Shown piece by piece: positions 34,487-43,062 of a stretch of DNA of 64,000 bases. This DNA is from RGEC01 sp964475595 (GTDB lineage Bacteria; Bacteroidota; Bacteroidia; NS11-12g; UBA955). The DNA lies in contig CAYYXG010000014.1 of assembly GCA_964475595.1 (NCBI GenBank), forward strand, positions 1 to 64,000, given 5' to 3'. Each line of letters starts with the position of its first letter. Positions within the stretch are counted from its first letter, which is position 1. The position numbers were made by a program, and so were the translations under genes. The notes below the pieces were generated by a model, which did no database searches, was not told the origin of the DNA, and saw only the letters and a program-made list of their open reading frames with translations.

Positions 34487-35724
34487 GCGCTTAGTATTAG
34501 GGATTCTACTTCACGTAGCTTTTTCAGCATCGTCATATTTGAAATATTGCGAGAGTATCGCGCAGACATAGAGTTGTTGGCATGCCCCATTATTTTATCT
34601 TTGATAATATCAGAGCCGTCGGTGCCCGCATTGCTTATAGAACTGCTAAGGGTATGACGTGATAGGTGAAAGGTCAAAGGCTCCTCATGCCAGTTTATCA
34701 TCTCCTGCAGCTCCTTCAGCTTTTTATTGGTTTTTTGGTTGGAAACCGTCGGCAGCAGCCGGTCAAGCCCAGCCGTCAATGGATGGTCTTTGTATTTATT
34801 GATAATATCCAATGCACTGCCAACCAATGGGATTCTGTTAGCGACTTTCTTATTGGAAGCCATGGTTATTTCTTCACTGCGTAAAAGCACGTAAGCATCA
34901 ATTTGTTCATCAAAGTACATGTTTTTCGGGGATATTTTCCTGCTGTAGCTAAATCTTAATCCCGTAAAACAGCAAAACAAAAAACAATCCCGGGTTATCT
35001 CAAGTTCGGGCCGGTTTGAGAGGTCTAATTGCATGAGCTTTTTGACATAGTAATAGTCTAAACCCGACCGTTCGCTTACCTCTTTCTTTATACGATGCCC
35101 CATAAACGGATTCCTGTTTATCACCTCTTGCTGATAGGCATATATAAAAATCGCTTTTATCTTGGTGAGGTATTTATGGATGGTATTTGTCTTAAACGGC
35201 TTGCTGTGCACACCATATTTCTTGTTTTGCAGAAATACCTCAAAGTCCCGCAGGTTAGCCTGTTTGAAGTCTGCCAATAGCATGTCAGGGCATTTGTTTT
35301 TAATCAGAAACTCTTCCAGATAACCTACGGCCACTTCAGCTTGCCTTATGATCACTTTTTCTCCCTCTTCGCCCTTCCTTTTGTTGATGTAATAGCGGGC
35401 ATATTCCAATATGGTGTATTCGGTTTTGTGATTATTCAGCAGTATTTGTTTCAGTGTAGCTGCTGTAAGCGTTTTATTGCTATTTTGGTAGTTTAGCCTA
35501 ATGTTCAGGATACTATTCTCAATCTGGATCAGGCCATCATTCACCTGGCTGTGTTTTGTACGGCAGCGTTGCAACGCTTCATCCCAATCCTCGGGAGCAC
35601 ATTTAAACCCCGTGGCAAATTCGCTTTTTTTGCGGTTGATGATGACCCTGCCGTAAATGGCATGTTGCTTGGTTGACTGGAGTTCTCTCAAGTAGAATTT
35701 TGTAATAATTTTGATTTGTTTCAT
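34483..35724 (-). CDS. Tyrosine recombinase / integrase (Bacteroidota type)
   Basis: 413 residues. The N-terminal arm-binding domain (about 1-95) is followed by a SAM-like core-binding domain (about 105-205) and a catalytic domain with Arg in FTGLRFSYSRKI, HLSRHT (His and Arg of the H-x-x-R box), GHANNSM (second His) and the nucleophile Tyr in ARYSR. All key residues are present, so it is probably active. It lies about 320 bases downstream of the tmRNA 3' end, a common integration hotspot. Confidence 0.9.
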   Translation of the reverse strand: MKQIKIITKFYLRELQSTKQHAIYGRVIINRKKSEFATGFKCAPEDWDEALQRCRTKHSQVNDGLIQIENSILNIRLNYQNSNKTLTAATLKQILLNNHKTEYTILEYARYYINKRKGEEGEKVIIRQAEVAVGYLEEFLIKNKCPDMLLADFKQANLRDFEVFLQNKKYGVHSKPFKTNTIHKYLTKIKAIFIYAYQQEVINRNPFMGHRIKKEVSERSGLDYYYVKKLMQLDLSNRPELEITRDCFLFCCFTGLRFSYSRKISPKNMYFDEQIDAYVLLRSEEITMASNKKVANRIPLVGSALDIINKYKDHPLTAGLDRLLPTVSNQKTNKKLKELQEMINWHEEPLTFHLSRHTLSSSISNAGTDGSDIIKDKIMGHANNSMSARYSRNISNMTMLKKLREVESLILSA

Positions 35725-35976
35725 ATTTTTTTACGTGGGTTTAAATGCTTTCGGCAAAGGTTGGATCAGAAAGTTCCCGAAATTTTTAAAAGTGGGAGGG
35801 TGGGGATGAATCCTGAATATTATTGGGGTCTTTGGTTGTCTTGGCAACAGGGGTTGGCTTTGGCGTTGCATTGCAGCCAAAAGTGAAGCATTTTGGGGCT
35901 CAGGTGAAACACTCAGGGGCCCAGGTGAAACAGAAGTGAAACAAAATGCGGTTTGAAACGAAAAGTTCCGAGCAGC

Positions 35977-36010
35977 TAAAAAAAAGAAAACCCTTGCCAT
36001 GACAAGGGTT
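35977..36010 (-). terminator. Rho-independent terminator of tmRNA
   Basis: Read on the minus strand, an AACCCTTG / CAAGGGTT stem (35989-35996 with 36003-36010, six-base loop) is followed by a T-rich tract. It lies 35 bases after the tmRNA 3' end. The 252 bases from 35725 to 35976 hold no supported gene. Confidence 0.8.
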
Positions 36011-36044
36011 CAAAGGAATACGAAAAATTCCGAAAACTAATCAG

Positions 36045-36411
36045 TGGAGCTGGAGGGAATCGAACCCTCGTCCAGAGATGCGACTACTGGCGCTTTCTAC
36101 ATGTTTATTTCTGTTTGTTGTCGGGATGGGGCGGGTACAGAAATAACCTTACTCCATCCTTATCCGGCGTGTTAATGGCTCACCTGGCCGGTGTGAGTGA
36201 CCATACCTGTGTTCGTCGATTGCTCCGTTTCGTCAGTTACACAGACAAAAGCGACGGGAGCAACACGCAATGCTAATTACTCCGAATTAGGCAGCGAGGG
36301 CGTAGTTATTTTCGCCTCTTATGGTTTTGAACATTGAGATTTAAGTGCCTACATCCAAAGCACTACATGCTTACACCGCAACCAATCATCCTGTCAAGTC
36401 CGGTCAGCCCC
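36045..36411 (-). ncRNA. ssrA: Transfer-messenger RNA (tmRNA)
   Basis: Minus strand, 367 bases. The 5' end GGGGCTGACCGGACTTGACA pairs with the 3' AGCTCC acceptor strand, and the T-arm GGTTCGATTCC is intact. The tag frame reads GGC GAA AAT AAC TAC GCC CTC GCT GCC TAA, that is GENNYALAA, typical of Bacteroidota. CCA is not encoded. tmRNA rescues stalled ribosomes and tags the nascent peptide for degradation. Ends were set from the acceptor pairing. An integrase module lies directly downstream. Confidence 0.95.
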
Positions 36412-36509
36412 AAAGAACGTAACCCCAAATTTACAATAATTTTTGAGAAAAGTCAAGGGGTTTGGGAGGTTTTAGTGTCTTTTTTTATTTAGACTAAGGC
36501 CAATTTCCG

Positions 36510-36541
36510 TTTGCAAGCCCACCCAATACACCACATCTTTG
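36510..36541 (+). promoter_or_regulatory. Bacteroidota-type promoter of mnmH
   Basis: TTTG at 36510-36513 and CATCTTTG at 36534-36541, spaced by 20 bases, match the TTTG/TAnnTTTG consensus at all but one key position. The ATG follows four bases later, suggesting a very short or absent leader. Confidence 0.5.
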
Positions 36542-36545
36542 CAGT

Positions 36546-37568
36546 ATGCCATCCGTTGTAAAAGCCGCACAATATCCATGGGATGGCAAAACCCTCATTG
36601 ATGTGCGCAGTGAGGGTGAATTTGAGCGTGGGCATATTCCCGGTGCCATTAACATTCCGCTATTGCGCAATGATGAACGGGTGCTCGTAGGAACCACATA
36701 CAAACAACAGGGCAGAGATGCTGCAGTGGCACTGGGTTTTAAGCTGATTGGGCCGCGATTTCATGAACTCTATGAGGCGTTCAAGACAGTAGGTCCGGAA
36801 CCCGTTTTTTACTGCTGGCGCGGTGGGCTCAGAAGTCACATTTCCGCTACCCTGCTGGAATGGGGCGGACAGCCCGTGGGCTTGATTTCGGGAGGGTACA
36901 AGGCCTATCGCCATTTTGTGCAGAGAGCGCTGGCTGAGCCCCGAAAGTTTTTTCTACTGGGCGGCATGACCGGTGTGGGGAAAACCGAAATTTTGCAGTT
37001 GCTGGTCCAAAAAGGATTTGCTGTGGTAGATCTGGAAGCCCTGGCATCGCACCGGGGCAGCGTTTTGGGGAGTCTGGGCATGCCGGCGCAGCCAACGGTG
37101 GAAATGTTTGAAAATCTTTTGCATCAGGCCGTGACTTCATTCCCCGATGGCAGCACCATCCTCATGGAAAGCGAAAGCCGTAAAATAGGCGCCTGTGTGA
37201 TGCCGGATGAATTCTGGAAGAGCATGTTGCAAAGCCCAGTGCTCGATATTGTGGTGCCGCAAGCCCAGCGCCTGGATCGACTGGTAAAGGAATACGCAAA
37301 TTTTGATGCACAGATTCTTGCAGATAAAACCGAAAAACTGAGTAAACGGCTGGGGGGCTTGCTCTGCAAGCAGGCCAAAGAGGCCATTCTGGAAGGCAGA
37401 AAATCGGATTGGGTGCAGATTTTGATGGGGTATTACGACAAATCGTATCGTTATTTTGTGGAGGAAAATGGTTACAGGCCCGAACCCATGGAGTGGGAAT
37501 GGAATCAAACCGAAAAAAGTGTTGGATTGTTAATAGATAAATTAAAAGAATATGGAATTGAAAAATAA
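36546..37568 (+). CDS. mnmH: tRNA 2-selenouridine synthase
   Basis: 340 residues. An N-terminal rhodanese domain (LIDVRSEGEFERGHIPGA; catalytic Cys90 in FYCWRGGLRS) is followed by a P-loop domain (GGMTGVGKTEIL, about 139-150). This fusion is diagnostic of MnmH/SelU, which replaces sulfur with selenium (via a geranylated intermediate) at the wobble 2-thiouridine of tRNAs for Lys, Glu and Gln. Selenium supply genes are not in the window. The 3' end overlaps the next gene by 17 bases. Confidence 0.92.
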   Translation: MPSVVKAAQYPWDGKTLIDVRSEGEFERGHIPGAINIPLLRNDERVLVGTTYKQQGRDAAVALGFKLIGPRFHELYEAFKTVGPEPVFYCWRGGLRSHISATLLEWGGQPVGLISGGYKAYRHFVQRALAEPRKFFLLGGMTGVGKTEILQLLVQKGFAVVDLEALASHRGSVLGSLGMPAQPTVEMFENLLHQAVTSFPDGSTILMESESRKIGACVMPDEFWKSMLQSPVLDIVVPQAQRLDRLVKEYANFDAQILADKTEKLSKRLGGLLCKQAKEAILEGRKSDWVQILMGYYDKSYRYFVEENGYRPEPMEWEWNQTEKSVGLLIDKLKEYGIEK

Positions 37569-38241
37569 AATAGCGGTGATTACCGGGGCCAATAAGGGCA
37601 TTGGGCTGGAGTGTGTGAAAATGTTGCTGGAAAAAGGCGCCATCGTATATGGAATATGCCGAAGCGGCTGCAGTCTTCAGCATGAAAATTACCATTGTCT
37701 GCACGCGGATGTAGGAAATCAACAGCAGGTAGATGCGGTGATGGATGGCATACTGCAACAGCACAATGCGGTGGATATTTTAATTAACAATGCAGGGCTG
37801 GGGTATTTTGGGCTTTGTGAGGAGTTGAGCACAGCCCAATGGCAGGAAATGTTCAATACCAACGTGAGCGGTATCTTTTATTTCACCCGCAGAGTACTGC
37901 CGGGCATGAAAAAGCAAGATTCGGGGCATATTGTGAACATCGCGAGCATTGCCGGACTGGAGGGTTATCAGCAGGTATCGGGGTATTGCGCCACCAAGTT
38001 TGCAGTGCGTGGTTTCAGCGATGCGCTGTATAAAGAGGTTCGCGATTTTGGCGTGAAAGTAACCTGTGTGTACCCGGGCAGTGTAAAAACCGACTTTTTC
38101 AGGCACAGTGAAAACATCAAGCCCCACGACAATATGCTGATGCCTGAGGATGTGGCCTCACAGATTGTGTTTGCACTGGAAAGCCCGGCCAATTATCATC
38201 CGGTGAACCTGGAGATCAGACCGCTGAAACCCAGGGGTTGA
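37552..38241 (+). CDS. Short-chain dehydrogenase/reductase
   Basis: 229 residues. NAD(P)-binding TGANKGIG, the NNAG structural motif (ILINNAGLGYFG) and the catalytic S...YxxxK (NIASIAGL, YCATK) are all present, so this is an active classical SDR. The substrate is unknown. The ATG lies inside the last codons of mnmH, so expression is coupled; the pairing does not by itself indicate a shared pathway. Confidence 0.9.
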   Translation: MELKNKIAVITGANKGIGLECVKMLLEKGAIVYGICRSGCSLQHENYHCLHADVGNQQQVDAVMDGILQQHNAVDILINNAGLGYFGLCEELSTAQWQEMFNTNVSGIFYFTRRVLPGMKKQDSGHIVNIASIAGLEGYQQVSGYCATKFAVRGFSDALYKEVRDFGVKVTCVYPGSVKTDFFRHSENIKPHDNMLMPEDVASQIVFALESPANYHPVNLEIRPLKPRG

Positions 38242-38330
38242 GGTTCCGGAAATATGGTGTGGCATAGCTCGGCGAGGTTGGCCCCGTAGGCTTAATACCA
38301 ACTGAATTCAATACACAACATTTTAATAAC

Positions 38331-38359
38331 TTGTTTTTTTAACCCGTTGTATATATTTG
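38331..38359 (+). promoter_or_regulatory. Bacteroidota-type promoter
   Basis: TTG at 38331-38333 and a consensus -7 element TATATTTG at 38352-38359, spaced by 18 bases, lie 14 bases before the lipoprotein start. Confidence 0.55.
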
Positions 38360-38372
38360 TGGTTTATTCACC

Positions 38373-38789
38373 ATGAAATACAGCTACTTACTGCTTATTT
38401 GTCTGCTTGGTTCCGGCGTTTTTGCCGCTTGTAACAAGGACGGTAAATCCACTGACTTAACGAGGGCCGAAATGCTCAGGTCAGATGGTTCCAAGACATG
38501 GCAACTGGAAAAAATGTATGTCAGCGATACCCTGTATATCTTATCTGAAGAGGAGCTTGCTTATAACATAACGTACAAATCCGACAATACTTTTGTGGAT
38601 TCTGATGGCATGGGGGGTACGTATCAGTTCGATGAAGGAGCCAACAAAATCACTGAAACCATCACTACCGGCGGAACCGGAAAACTTGTTTACAACGTAG
38701 AAGCATTATCTGCGGGCAATTTGGTATTGCGTCTGATTGACGATGGATCCGGAAATCCAAACGTACAAATTCATTATCGTGCGAAATAA
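38373..38789 (+). CDS. Small lipoprotein, lipocalin-like
   Basis: 138 residues. A signal peptide ends in a lipobox (GVFAACN), so the mature protein is lipid-anchored, probably in the outer membrane. The rest (KTWQLEKMYVSDTL, YNITYKSDNTFV, TYQFDEGANKIT) looks like the small lipocalin-like family common in this phylum: a short beta-barrel beginning with a K.W.L motif. Ligand unknown. Its 3' end overlaps the start of the T9SS cargo gene. Confidence 0.75.
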   Translation: MKYSYLLLICLLGSGVFAACNKDGKSTDLTRAEMLRSDGSKTWQLEKMYVSDTLYILSEEELAYNITYKSDNTFVDSDGMGGTYQFDEGANKITETITTGGTGKLVYNVEALSAGNLVLRLIDDGSGNPNVQIHYRAK

Positions 38790-39276
38790 TATCATACTTA
38801 TCGGGCTGCTGCTTTCAACCTTCACGGCTGTTAAAGCCCAGACACTGGTGTTTGGCGGGTTTGCTTCATTTGCCATATCAGACAGCGCGAGTGCCAACTC
38901 GGGTGGCGCCATTGTGTGGCAAGACAGCCGAACACGATGCATCATGGTTCAGGGTGGCCACATATACGGGCAATCAGAACTGTATAATGCTGCCGGCAAT
39001 TTCAGGGAAAACTGCATAGAAACGCCTGAGGTATCGGATTTGCGCCTGTATCCCAACCCGGGTTTTGGTCAATACTGGCTGGAAGGTTCCGGAATCAGCG
39101 GGTTAGAAATTTACGACAATACCGGTCGCTTTATCAGCAGTCAGCATGTGGTGTTGTCAGAAAATCAGCGCATAAACATTTCTCTTGCGGGCCAATCTGA
39201 AGGTAATTATTTTGTAAAGGTTACCGGAGCAGAGGGTTTGAACCGTGTTTTTTCTATCATTAAACTGAAATCATAA
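38779..39276 (+). CDS. T9SS type A sorting-domain protein
   Basis: About 165 residues from GTG at 38779 (an upstream ATG at 38737 would add residues before the signal peptide). Signal peptide NIILIGLLLSTFTAVKAQ. The C-terminal 80 residues form the Por-secretion sorting domain (LRLYPNPGFGQYWLEG, LEIYDNTGRFI, GNYFVKV, VFSIIKLKS), which directs export by the type IX system and surface attachment. The short passenger (about 60 residues) has no known domain. Confidence 0.82.
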   Translation: MRNNIILIGLLLSTFTAVKAQTLVFGGFASFAISDSASANSGGAIVWQDSRTRCIMVQGGHIYGQSELYNAAGNFRENCIETPEVSDLRLYPNPGFGQYWLEGSGISGLEIYDNTGRFISSQHVVLSENQRINISLAGQSEGNYFVKVTGAEGLNRVFSIIKLKS

Positions 39277-39312
39277 GTCCGATAGTTAGCTACAAAATAA
39301 AAAGACATACAT

Positions 39313-40347
39313 ATGATAAAAATTGCCTTAAATCTTTACAATTTTTTAAATGTTAATGTAGTATTACATACCCCTGCATTGAATGTTAATGCAATTAGAC
39401 TATGGGGGGCAAATTGGCAGAATGTTTATAATCATTATAGTTCTTACTTATTAAATATTCAAGCACCTAATTCAGCAGGGCCAATTGAAAAGCATCCATA
39501 TATTGATCTTTATTCGGCTGATTGTAACTTTCAGAGGGAAACATTATTATTGGGAACTTTTCCGCCATCATCTTATATTAACAATTTGCCAGTACAAAAC
39601 TTACCGAATCCTAATGTTCAAAATAATAATCCAACTCATTATTTTTATGGTAATATGAATGATTTGTGGTTTTACTTATTTGGACTTAATGGTAGGGCAT
39701 TAACAATCCAAACTATTCAAGAAGCATTAATTGCGAATGATATATCTATTTCTGACGTTTTTGCTTATGTGCAAAGAAAAACAATGATTAGTGCTTTTGA
39801 TAGCGAATATAAAAACATTGTTTTAAATTGTAATTTAAGAGAAATTTTCAACCTAGAATCGAAGATTAATACAATTCTTTTTACAAGTGGCAGTTTAAGC
39901 TCATTTTTAACCAATACAACATCTGCCTTAACAGGATTTCGGTGGATATTAGAAGATTGTTGTAACGGACTAAATAATTTCACGATTAGTGGAGATGTTA
40001 ATGGGAATGGTCCATATTATCCAATTAATATGAATGGAGTTCGAAATGCAGTAAATCAGCAAAAAGATGGAATAGTTTGGTGGTTAAAATGTGGAGCAAA
40101 AAAAATCAGAATTATAAACTTGCCGAGTCCTGCACCAATGGCAGCGCAAAGAATGATTAATAGTCCTTTCTTCAAAAAATGGATTAATTACAAGGCAAAG
40201 GAAAATGGAATTCCACCACTAGTTTTTGGAGCAAATTTAAAGCAACATTTAAATTTATATCCTAGAATATTTAATGAGCCATTCACAAAGCAATATAGAA
40301 GAGAGACATATCAAATGGTTTTAAATAATACAATTCATCTTGTTTAA
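39313..40347 (+). CDS. Uracil-DNA glycosylase superfamily-like protein
   Basis: 344 residues. TLLLGTFPPSS (about 78-88) followed by HYFYGNMNDLWFYLFGL is like motif I and the aromatic stretch of Mug/SMUG-type uracil-DNA glycosylases, and IINLPSPAPMAAQRM (about 272-286) is like the C-terminal motif II. A substrate or catalytic residue cannot be assigned by eye. The gene is clearly AT-richer than its neighbours, which suggests recent acquisition. It sits alone between the T9SS cargo and the paralogue array. Confidence 0.6.
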   Translation: MIKIALNLYNFLNVNVVLHTPALNVNAIRLWGANWQNVYNHYSSYLLNIQAPNSAGPIEKHPYIDLYSADCNFQRETLLLGTFPPSSYINNLPVQNLPNPNVQNNNPTHYFYGNMNDLWFYLFGLNGRALTIQTIQEALIANDISISDVFAYVQRKTMISAFDSEYKNIVLNCNLREIFNLESKINTILFTSGSLSSFLTNTTSALTGFRWILEDCCNGLNNFTISGDVNGNGPYYPINMNGVRNAVNQQKDGIVWWLKCGAKKIRIINLPSPAPMAAQRMINSPFFKKWINYKAKENGIPPLVFGANLKQHLNLYPRIFNEPFTKQYRRETYQMVLNNTIHLV

Positions 40348-40377
40348 TATACAGCAGCTAACAGCGTGTAAGCAACA

Positions 40378-40419
40378 TTGCCTTGCCGCCCCGAAAGTTT
40401 TCGGGGCAACACAAGGCAA
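40378..40419. other. Nested inverted repeat (hairpin)
   Basis: Outer arms TTGCCTTG (40378-40385) and CAAGGCAA (40412-40419) enclose inner arms CCCCGAAA (40389-40396) and TTTCGGGG (40399-40406). No T-run follows, so it is not a clean terminator. It marks the boundary between the AT-rich gene and the array. Confidence 0.65.
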
Positions 40420-40441
40420 CATCGCCTCGACGCAAAACGAT

Positions 40442-40825
40442 ATGAGAAATGTGCTAATAATTCCCCTCTTTTTGATGTTTGGGTGCATGGTCTCCGAATC
40501 CAATGCGCAAAATCTTCAATTTAGCAAGGCCAAGCTGGTTTCTTCTACTGCCGATACAGTTCCTACGGGCCGGGTATGGAAAATAGAGAGTTTTCTGTTT
40601 AGCCGCAATCTTTCTACCTATCCCAATTTGGCCTGGGGGGAAGACGATAAAATTGAGGTAAATGGCGATGTGTTTGTAGTTCGCGCATACCGAACGGATG
40701 CCGGCAACAGGCGCTATTTTGTTTGGAAACAGGATTTACCCATCTGGCTACCTGCCGGCTCTGTGGTGAAAGCGGATGTAGGGGTAAAACACATCAGTAT
40801 TATCGAATTTAAAGAGGTACCGTAA
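40442..40825 (+). CDS. Array paralogue 1: small secreted protein
   Basis: 127 residues from ATG at 40442 (a longer frame upstream lacks signal-peptide character). Signal peptide ends SNAQ, then the family core NLQFSKAKLVSS, DTVPTGRVWKIESF, and C-terminal WLPAGSVVKA...ISIIEFKEVP. It is the most divergent member: it lacks the conserved NCP cysteine and the RAQRF motif (here RAYRTD). It stands apart from the other eleven, separated by stalk protein 1. Function unknown. Confidence 0.75.
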   Translation: MRNVLIIPLFLMFGCMVSESNAQNLQFSKAKLVSSTADTVPTGRVWKIESFLFSRNLSTYPNLAWGEDDKIEVNGDVFVVRAYRTDAGNRRYFVWKQDLPIWLPAGSVVKADVGVKHISIIEFKEVP

Positions 40826-40853
40826 TTAAAAACACCAATAAAACACCAATAAA

Positions 40854-42152
40854 ATGAAAAGAATAATACCATTTTTTGTGCTCTTTTGGCTTGTGGGAGC
40901 CCAAAATGTAAAGGCACAGACAACATCGCCTAACGGAATGATTTACCAGGCGGTAGCCAGGGATGGAAGTGGCAATCTGGCTGCCAAACGCAGCATCTTG
41001 GTGCAAACCACCATTCACAAGGGCAGTGCCACCGGAACCGTCATGTACCGCGATGAACACAAGGTGAACAGCAATGCCGACGCCATGTTTACGGTTATTG
41101 TGGGTCAGGGCACATTTTTGTCCGGACTGCATAAAAAGATTGTGGACATTCCGTGGGGCAGCGACAAATACTTCTTCAACCTGAAAATATGCGTTACCCC
41201 TTCCATTCCTCGTTGGGGCTGGAAACCTGTTTACACAGACATGGGTACCACACAATTTTGGAGCGTTCCTTATGCCCTGTCTTCAGGCAGCAGCGCAGAT
41301 TCGCTTCAACTGACGGTGGTTGGAAATAACAGGATGCTGAAGCTGGGCGGTTATCAGCCCATTTTATTCTCTGTTTCGGATGGTGACAGTGTTGCAACCA
41401 ATGAAATTCAAAAGCTGACCCGCACCGGCGGTCGCTTGCTGCTGAGTTTGAATGGCGGTATGGTAAGTCTTCCCGATTCCAGTGCGGTAAATGAATTGCA
41501 GAGCATCATCAGAACCGGTGGCAGAATATCTTTGAGCATGGGAGGAGGGGTAATCACCCTTCCGGATAGCAGCTCTACCAATGAATTGCAAACACTTTCA
41601 CGCATTGGAGGGAGAGTTATCCTCAACCAGGGAGGAGGCGTAATCAACTTACCCGATAGCAGTGCTACAAATGAGCTGCAGGTGTTGACCAAAAAAGACG
41701 ATCAGATAACCTTGAGCAATGGCGGTGGAACCGTCACCGATGCGGATTCACAGACCCTGGCCATCGATACCAATAAACTGGAGCGCACCATACGCATCAG
41801 CAAGGGCAATAAGGTGAGTTTTGATGTGGCAGATGGCGATACAACGCACTGGAAGCAGGCCAAAACCACTACTTATTACAACAAAGGCAGCGTTGGGATT
41901 GGAACTTCAGCCGTAGATTCAACCGCAGCGTTTCAGGTGAACTCTACTACCCAAGGCGTGCTGTTTCCCCGAATGACGGAGGCACAGCGTTTGTTGATTA
42001 GCAAACCGGCTACGGGCTTGCTGGTTTTCCAAACGGATAAAACCGGCGGTTTCTACTATTATGAAGGTACGGCCTGGATACGCCTCAGTTCGGGAAGTGG
42101 CAGTGGCGGGGGCAGCAGCAACACCCTCATTTACACTACCCAAGGATTTTAA
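40854..42152 (+). CDS. Stalk protein 1: tail-fibre-like repeat protein
   Basis: 432 residues with a signal peptide. N-terminal domain (about 20-140: PNGMIYQAVARDGSGNLAAK, ending TQFWSVPYALSSG) of a type common in Bacteroidota surface proteins. Four 30-residue repeats (about 180-295) have the pattern DSS..NELQ...R.GGR..L..GGG...LP, then comes a short coiled region and the C-terminal module GVLFPRMTEAQR...GFYYYEGTAWIRL. Such repeats form trimeric beta stalks in fibres. No T9SS sorting domain is visible. Lies 28 bases after array paralogue 1. Confidence 0.8.
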   Translation: MKRIIPFFVLFWLVGAQNVKAQTTSPNGMIYQAVARDGSGNLAAKRSILVQTTIHKGSATGTVMYRDEHKVNSNADAMFTVIVGQGTFLSGLHKKIVDIPWGSDKYFFNLKICVTPSIPRWGWKPVYTDMGTTQFWSVPYALSSGSSADSLQLTVVGNNRMLKLGGYQPILFSVSDGDSVATNEIQKLTRTGGRLLLSLNGGMVSLPDSSAVNELQSIIRTGGRISLSMGGGVITLPDSSSTNELQTLSRIGGRVILNQGGGVINLPDSSATNELQVLTKKDDQITLSNGGGTVTDADSQTLAIDTNKLERTIRISKGNKVSFDVADGDTTHWKQAKTTTYYNKGSVGIGTSAVDSTAAFQVNSTTQGVLFPRMTEAQRLLISKPATGLLVFQTDKTGGFYYYEGTAWIRLSSGSGSGGGSSNTLIYTTQGF

Positions 42153-42166
42153 AGCGATCGTATAGC

Positions 42167-42583
42167 ATGATGGCTAAGCTTTATATCTTTGGGTTGCTTT
42201 TCTTTTCTTTTAACGGACTGTCAGCCCAGAATTTACAATTTGGAACCACCAAGCTGATAGATAGCAAATCCGATACTGTACCTGCAGGAAAGATATGGAA
42301 GATAGAATGCTTTGTATATTCACAGCCCATAGCACAATGCCCAAACAGCGGTGCTCCCAAAGTAAATATTTCTGATTCTATTATCTTGAATGGGAAACCC
42401 ATGATGGTGAGAGCCCAGCGTTTCTCAGCGATGTATGAGAATACCTGGGATGATTATGGCTGGAATACTGAATTTTTTCTGTGGGAACAAAAAACCCCGA
42501 TGTGGCTACCTGCAGGTAGCACCCTGTCAGTTGGAAGTGGTGTACGATACATCAGTGTGTTAGAGTTTAAGGAATCGCCCTAA
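42167..42583 (+). CDS. Array paralogue 2: small secreted protein
   Basis: 138 residues. Signal peptide LYIFGLLFFSFNGLSAQ, then NLQFGTTKLIDSKSDTVPAG, KIWKIECFVYS, a QCP cysteine, VRAQRF, a short variable region (SAMYENTWDDYGWNTE) and WEQKTPMWLPAGSTLS to the end. It carries an extra Cys in KIECF that most members lack. Its TAA overlaps the ATG of the next member (TAATG), indicating coupled translation. Confidence 0.8.
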   Translation: MMAKLYIFGLLFFSFNGLSAQNLQFGTTKLIDSKSDTVPAGKIWKIECFVYSQPIAQCPNSGAPKVNISDSIILNGKPMMVRAQRFSAMYENTWDDYGWNTEFFLWEQKTPMWLPAGSTLSVGSGVRYISVLEFKESP

Positions 42584-43056
42584 TGCAAAAGCCAGCCATA
42601 AAAGCAGTATTGCAAAGCAGATGGACAGAAAAGGATACTGTCAAAAATAGTATCAGGGGGTTGATATGCTTTTTGTTATTCATGACAGCCGGTGGATTAA
42701 GTGCTCAGAACCTGGAATTTGTGGATGCCCGCATGGTGGATTCAAAAACCGATACGGTACCTACTGGCAGGATCTGGAAGGTGGAGAGCATTGTGTATTC
42801 GCAGGGAGTTACCCATTGCCCTACCAGCAGCAATTACATTAACATTTCCGATTCAATCATGTTAGACGGTAAAGGGACCATGGTGAGGGCGCAGCGTTTC
42901 TCGGGTTTGCATCCGGGTTGGAGTTCACAAGCGTTTTCTCCGGAATTTATCGTGTGGGAACAAAAATTGCCCATGTGGCTTCCCTCCGGAACAACGGTGG
43001 CTGCGGGTCGTGGGGTAATGTACCTCAGTGTGCTGGAATTTAAGAAAACCCCTTGA
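42583..43056 (+). CDS. Array paralogue 3: small secreted protein
   Basis: 157 residues from ATG at 42583, with an unusually long N-region before the signal core (LICFLLFMTAGGLSAQ). The core differs early (NLEFVDARMVDSKTD) and then follows the family: VWSIVYS-like strand, HCP cysteine, VRAQRF, variable SGLHPGWSSQAFS, WEQKLPMWLPSGTTVAAGRG. No alternative start gives a shorter leader. Confidence 0.75.
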   Translation: MQKPAIKAVLQSRWTEKDTVKNSIRGLICFLLFMTAGGLSAQNLEFVDARMVDSKTDTVPTGRIWKVESIVYSQGVTHCPTSSNYINISDSIMLDGKGTMVRAQRFSGLHPGWSSQAFSPEFIVWEQKLPMWLPSGTTVAAGRGVMYLSVLEFKKTP

Positions 43057-43062
43057 TGCAAA

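Noticed and set aside
35731..36000. 89-residue minus-strand ORF between integrase and tmRNA
   Set aside because: Pro/Phe-rich, overlaps the tmRNA terminator, and no homologue pattern is visible.
37124..37764. Long minus-strand ORFs opposite mnmH and the dehydrogenase
   Set aside because: They are shadows of strongly coding plus-strand genes, rich in Pro/Cys/His with no domain pattern.
40356..40440. Integron attC site after the glycosylase-like gene
   Set aside because: The hairpin is real, but the RYYYAAC/GTTRRRY core pair is not present and no integron integrase is in the window.
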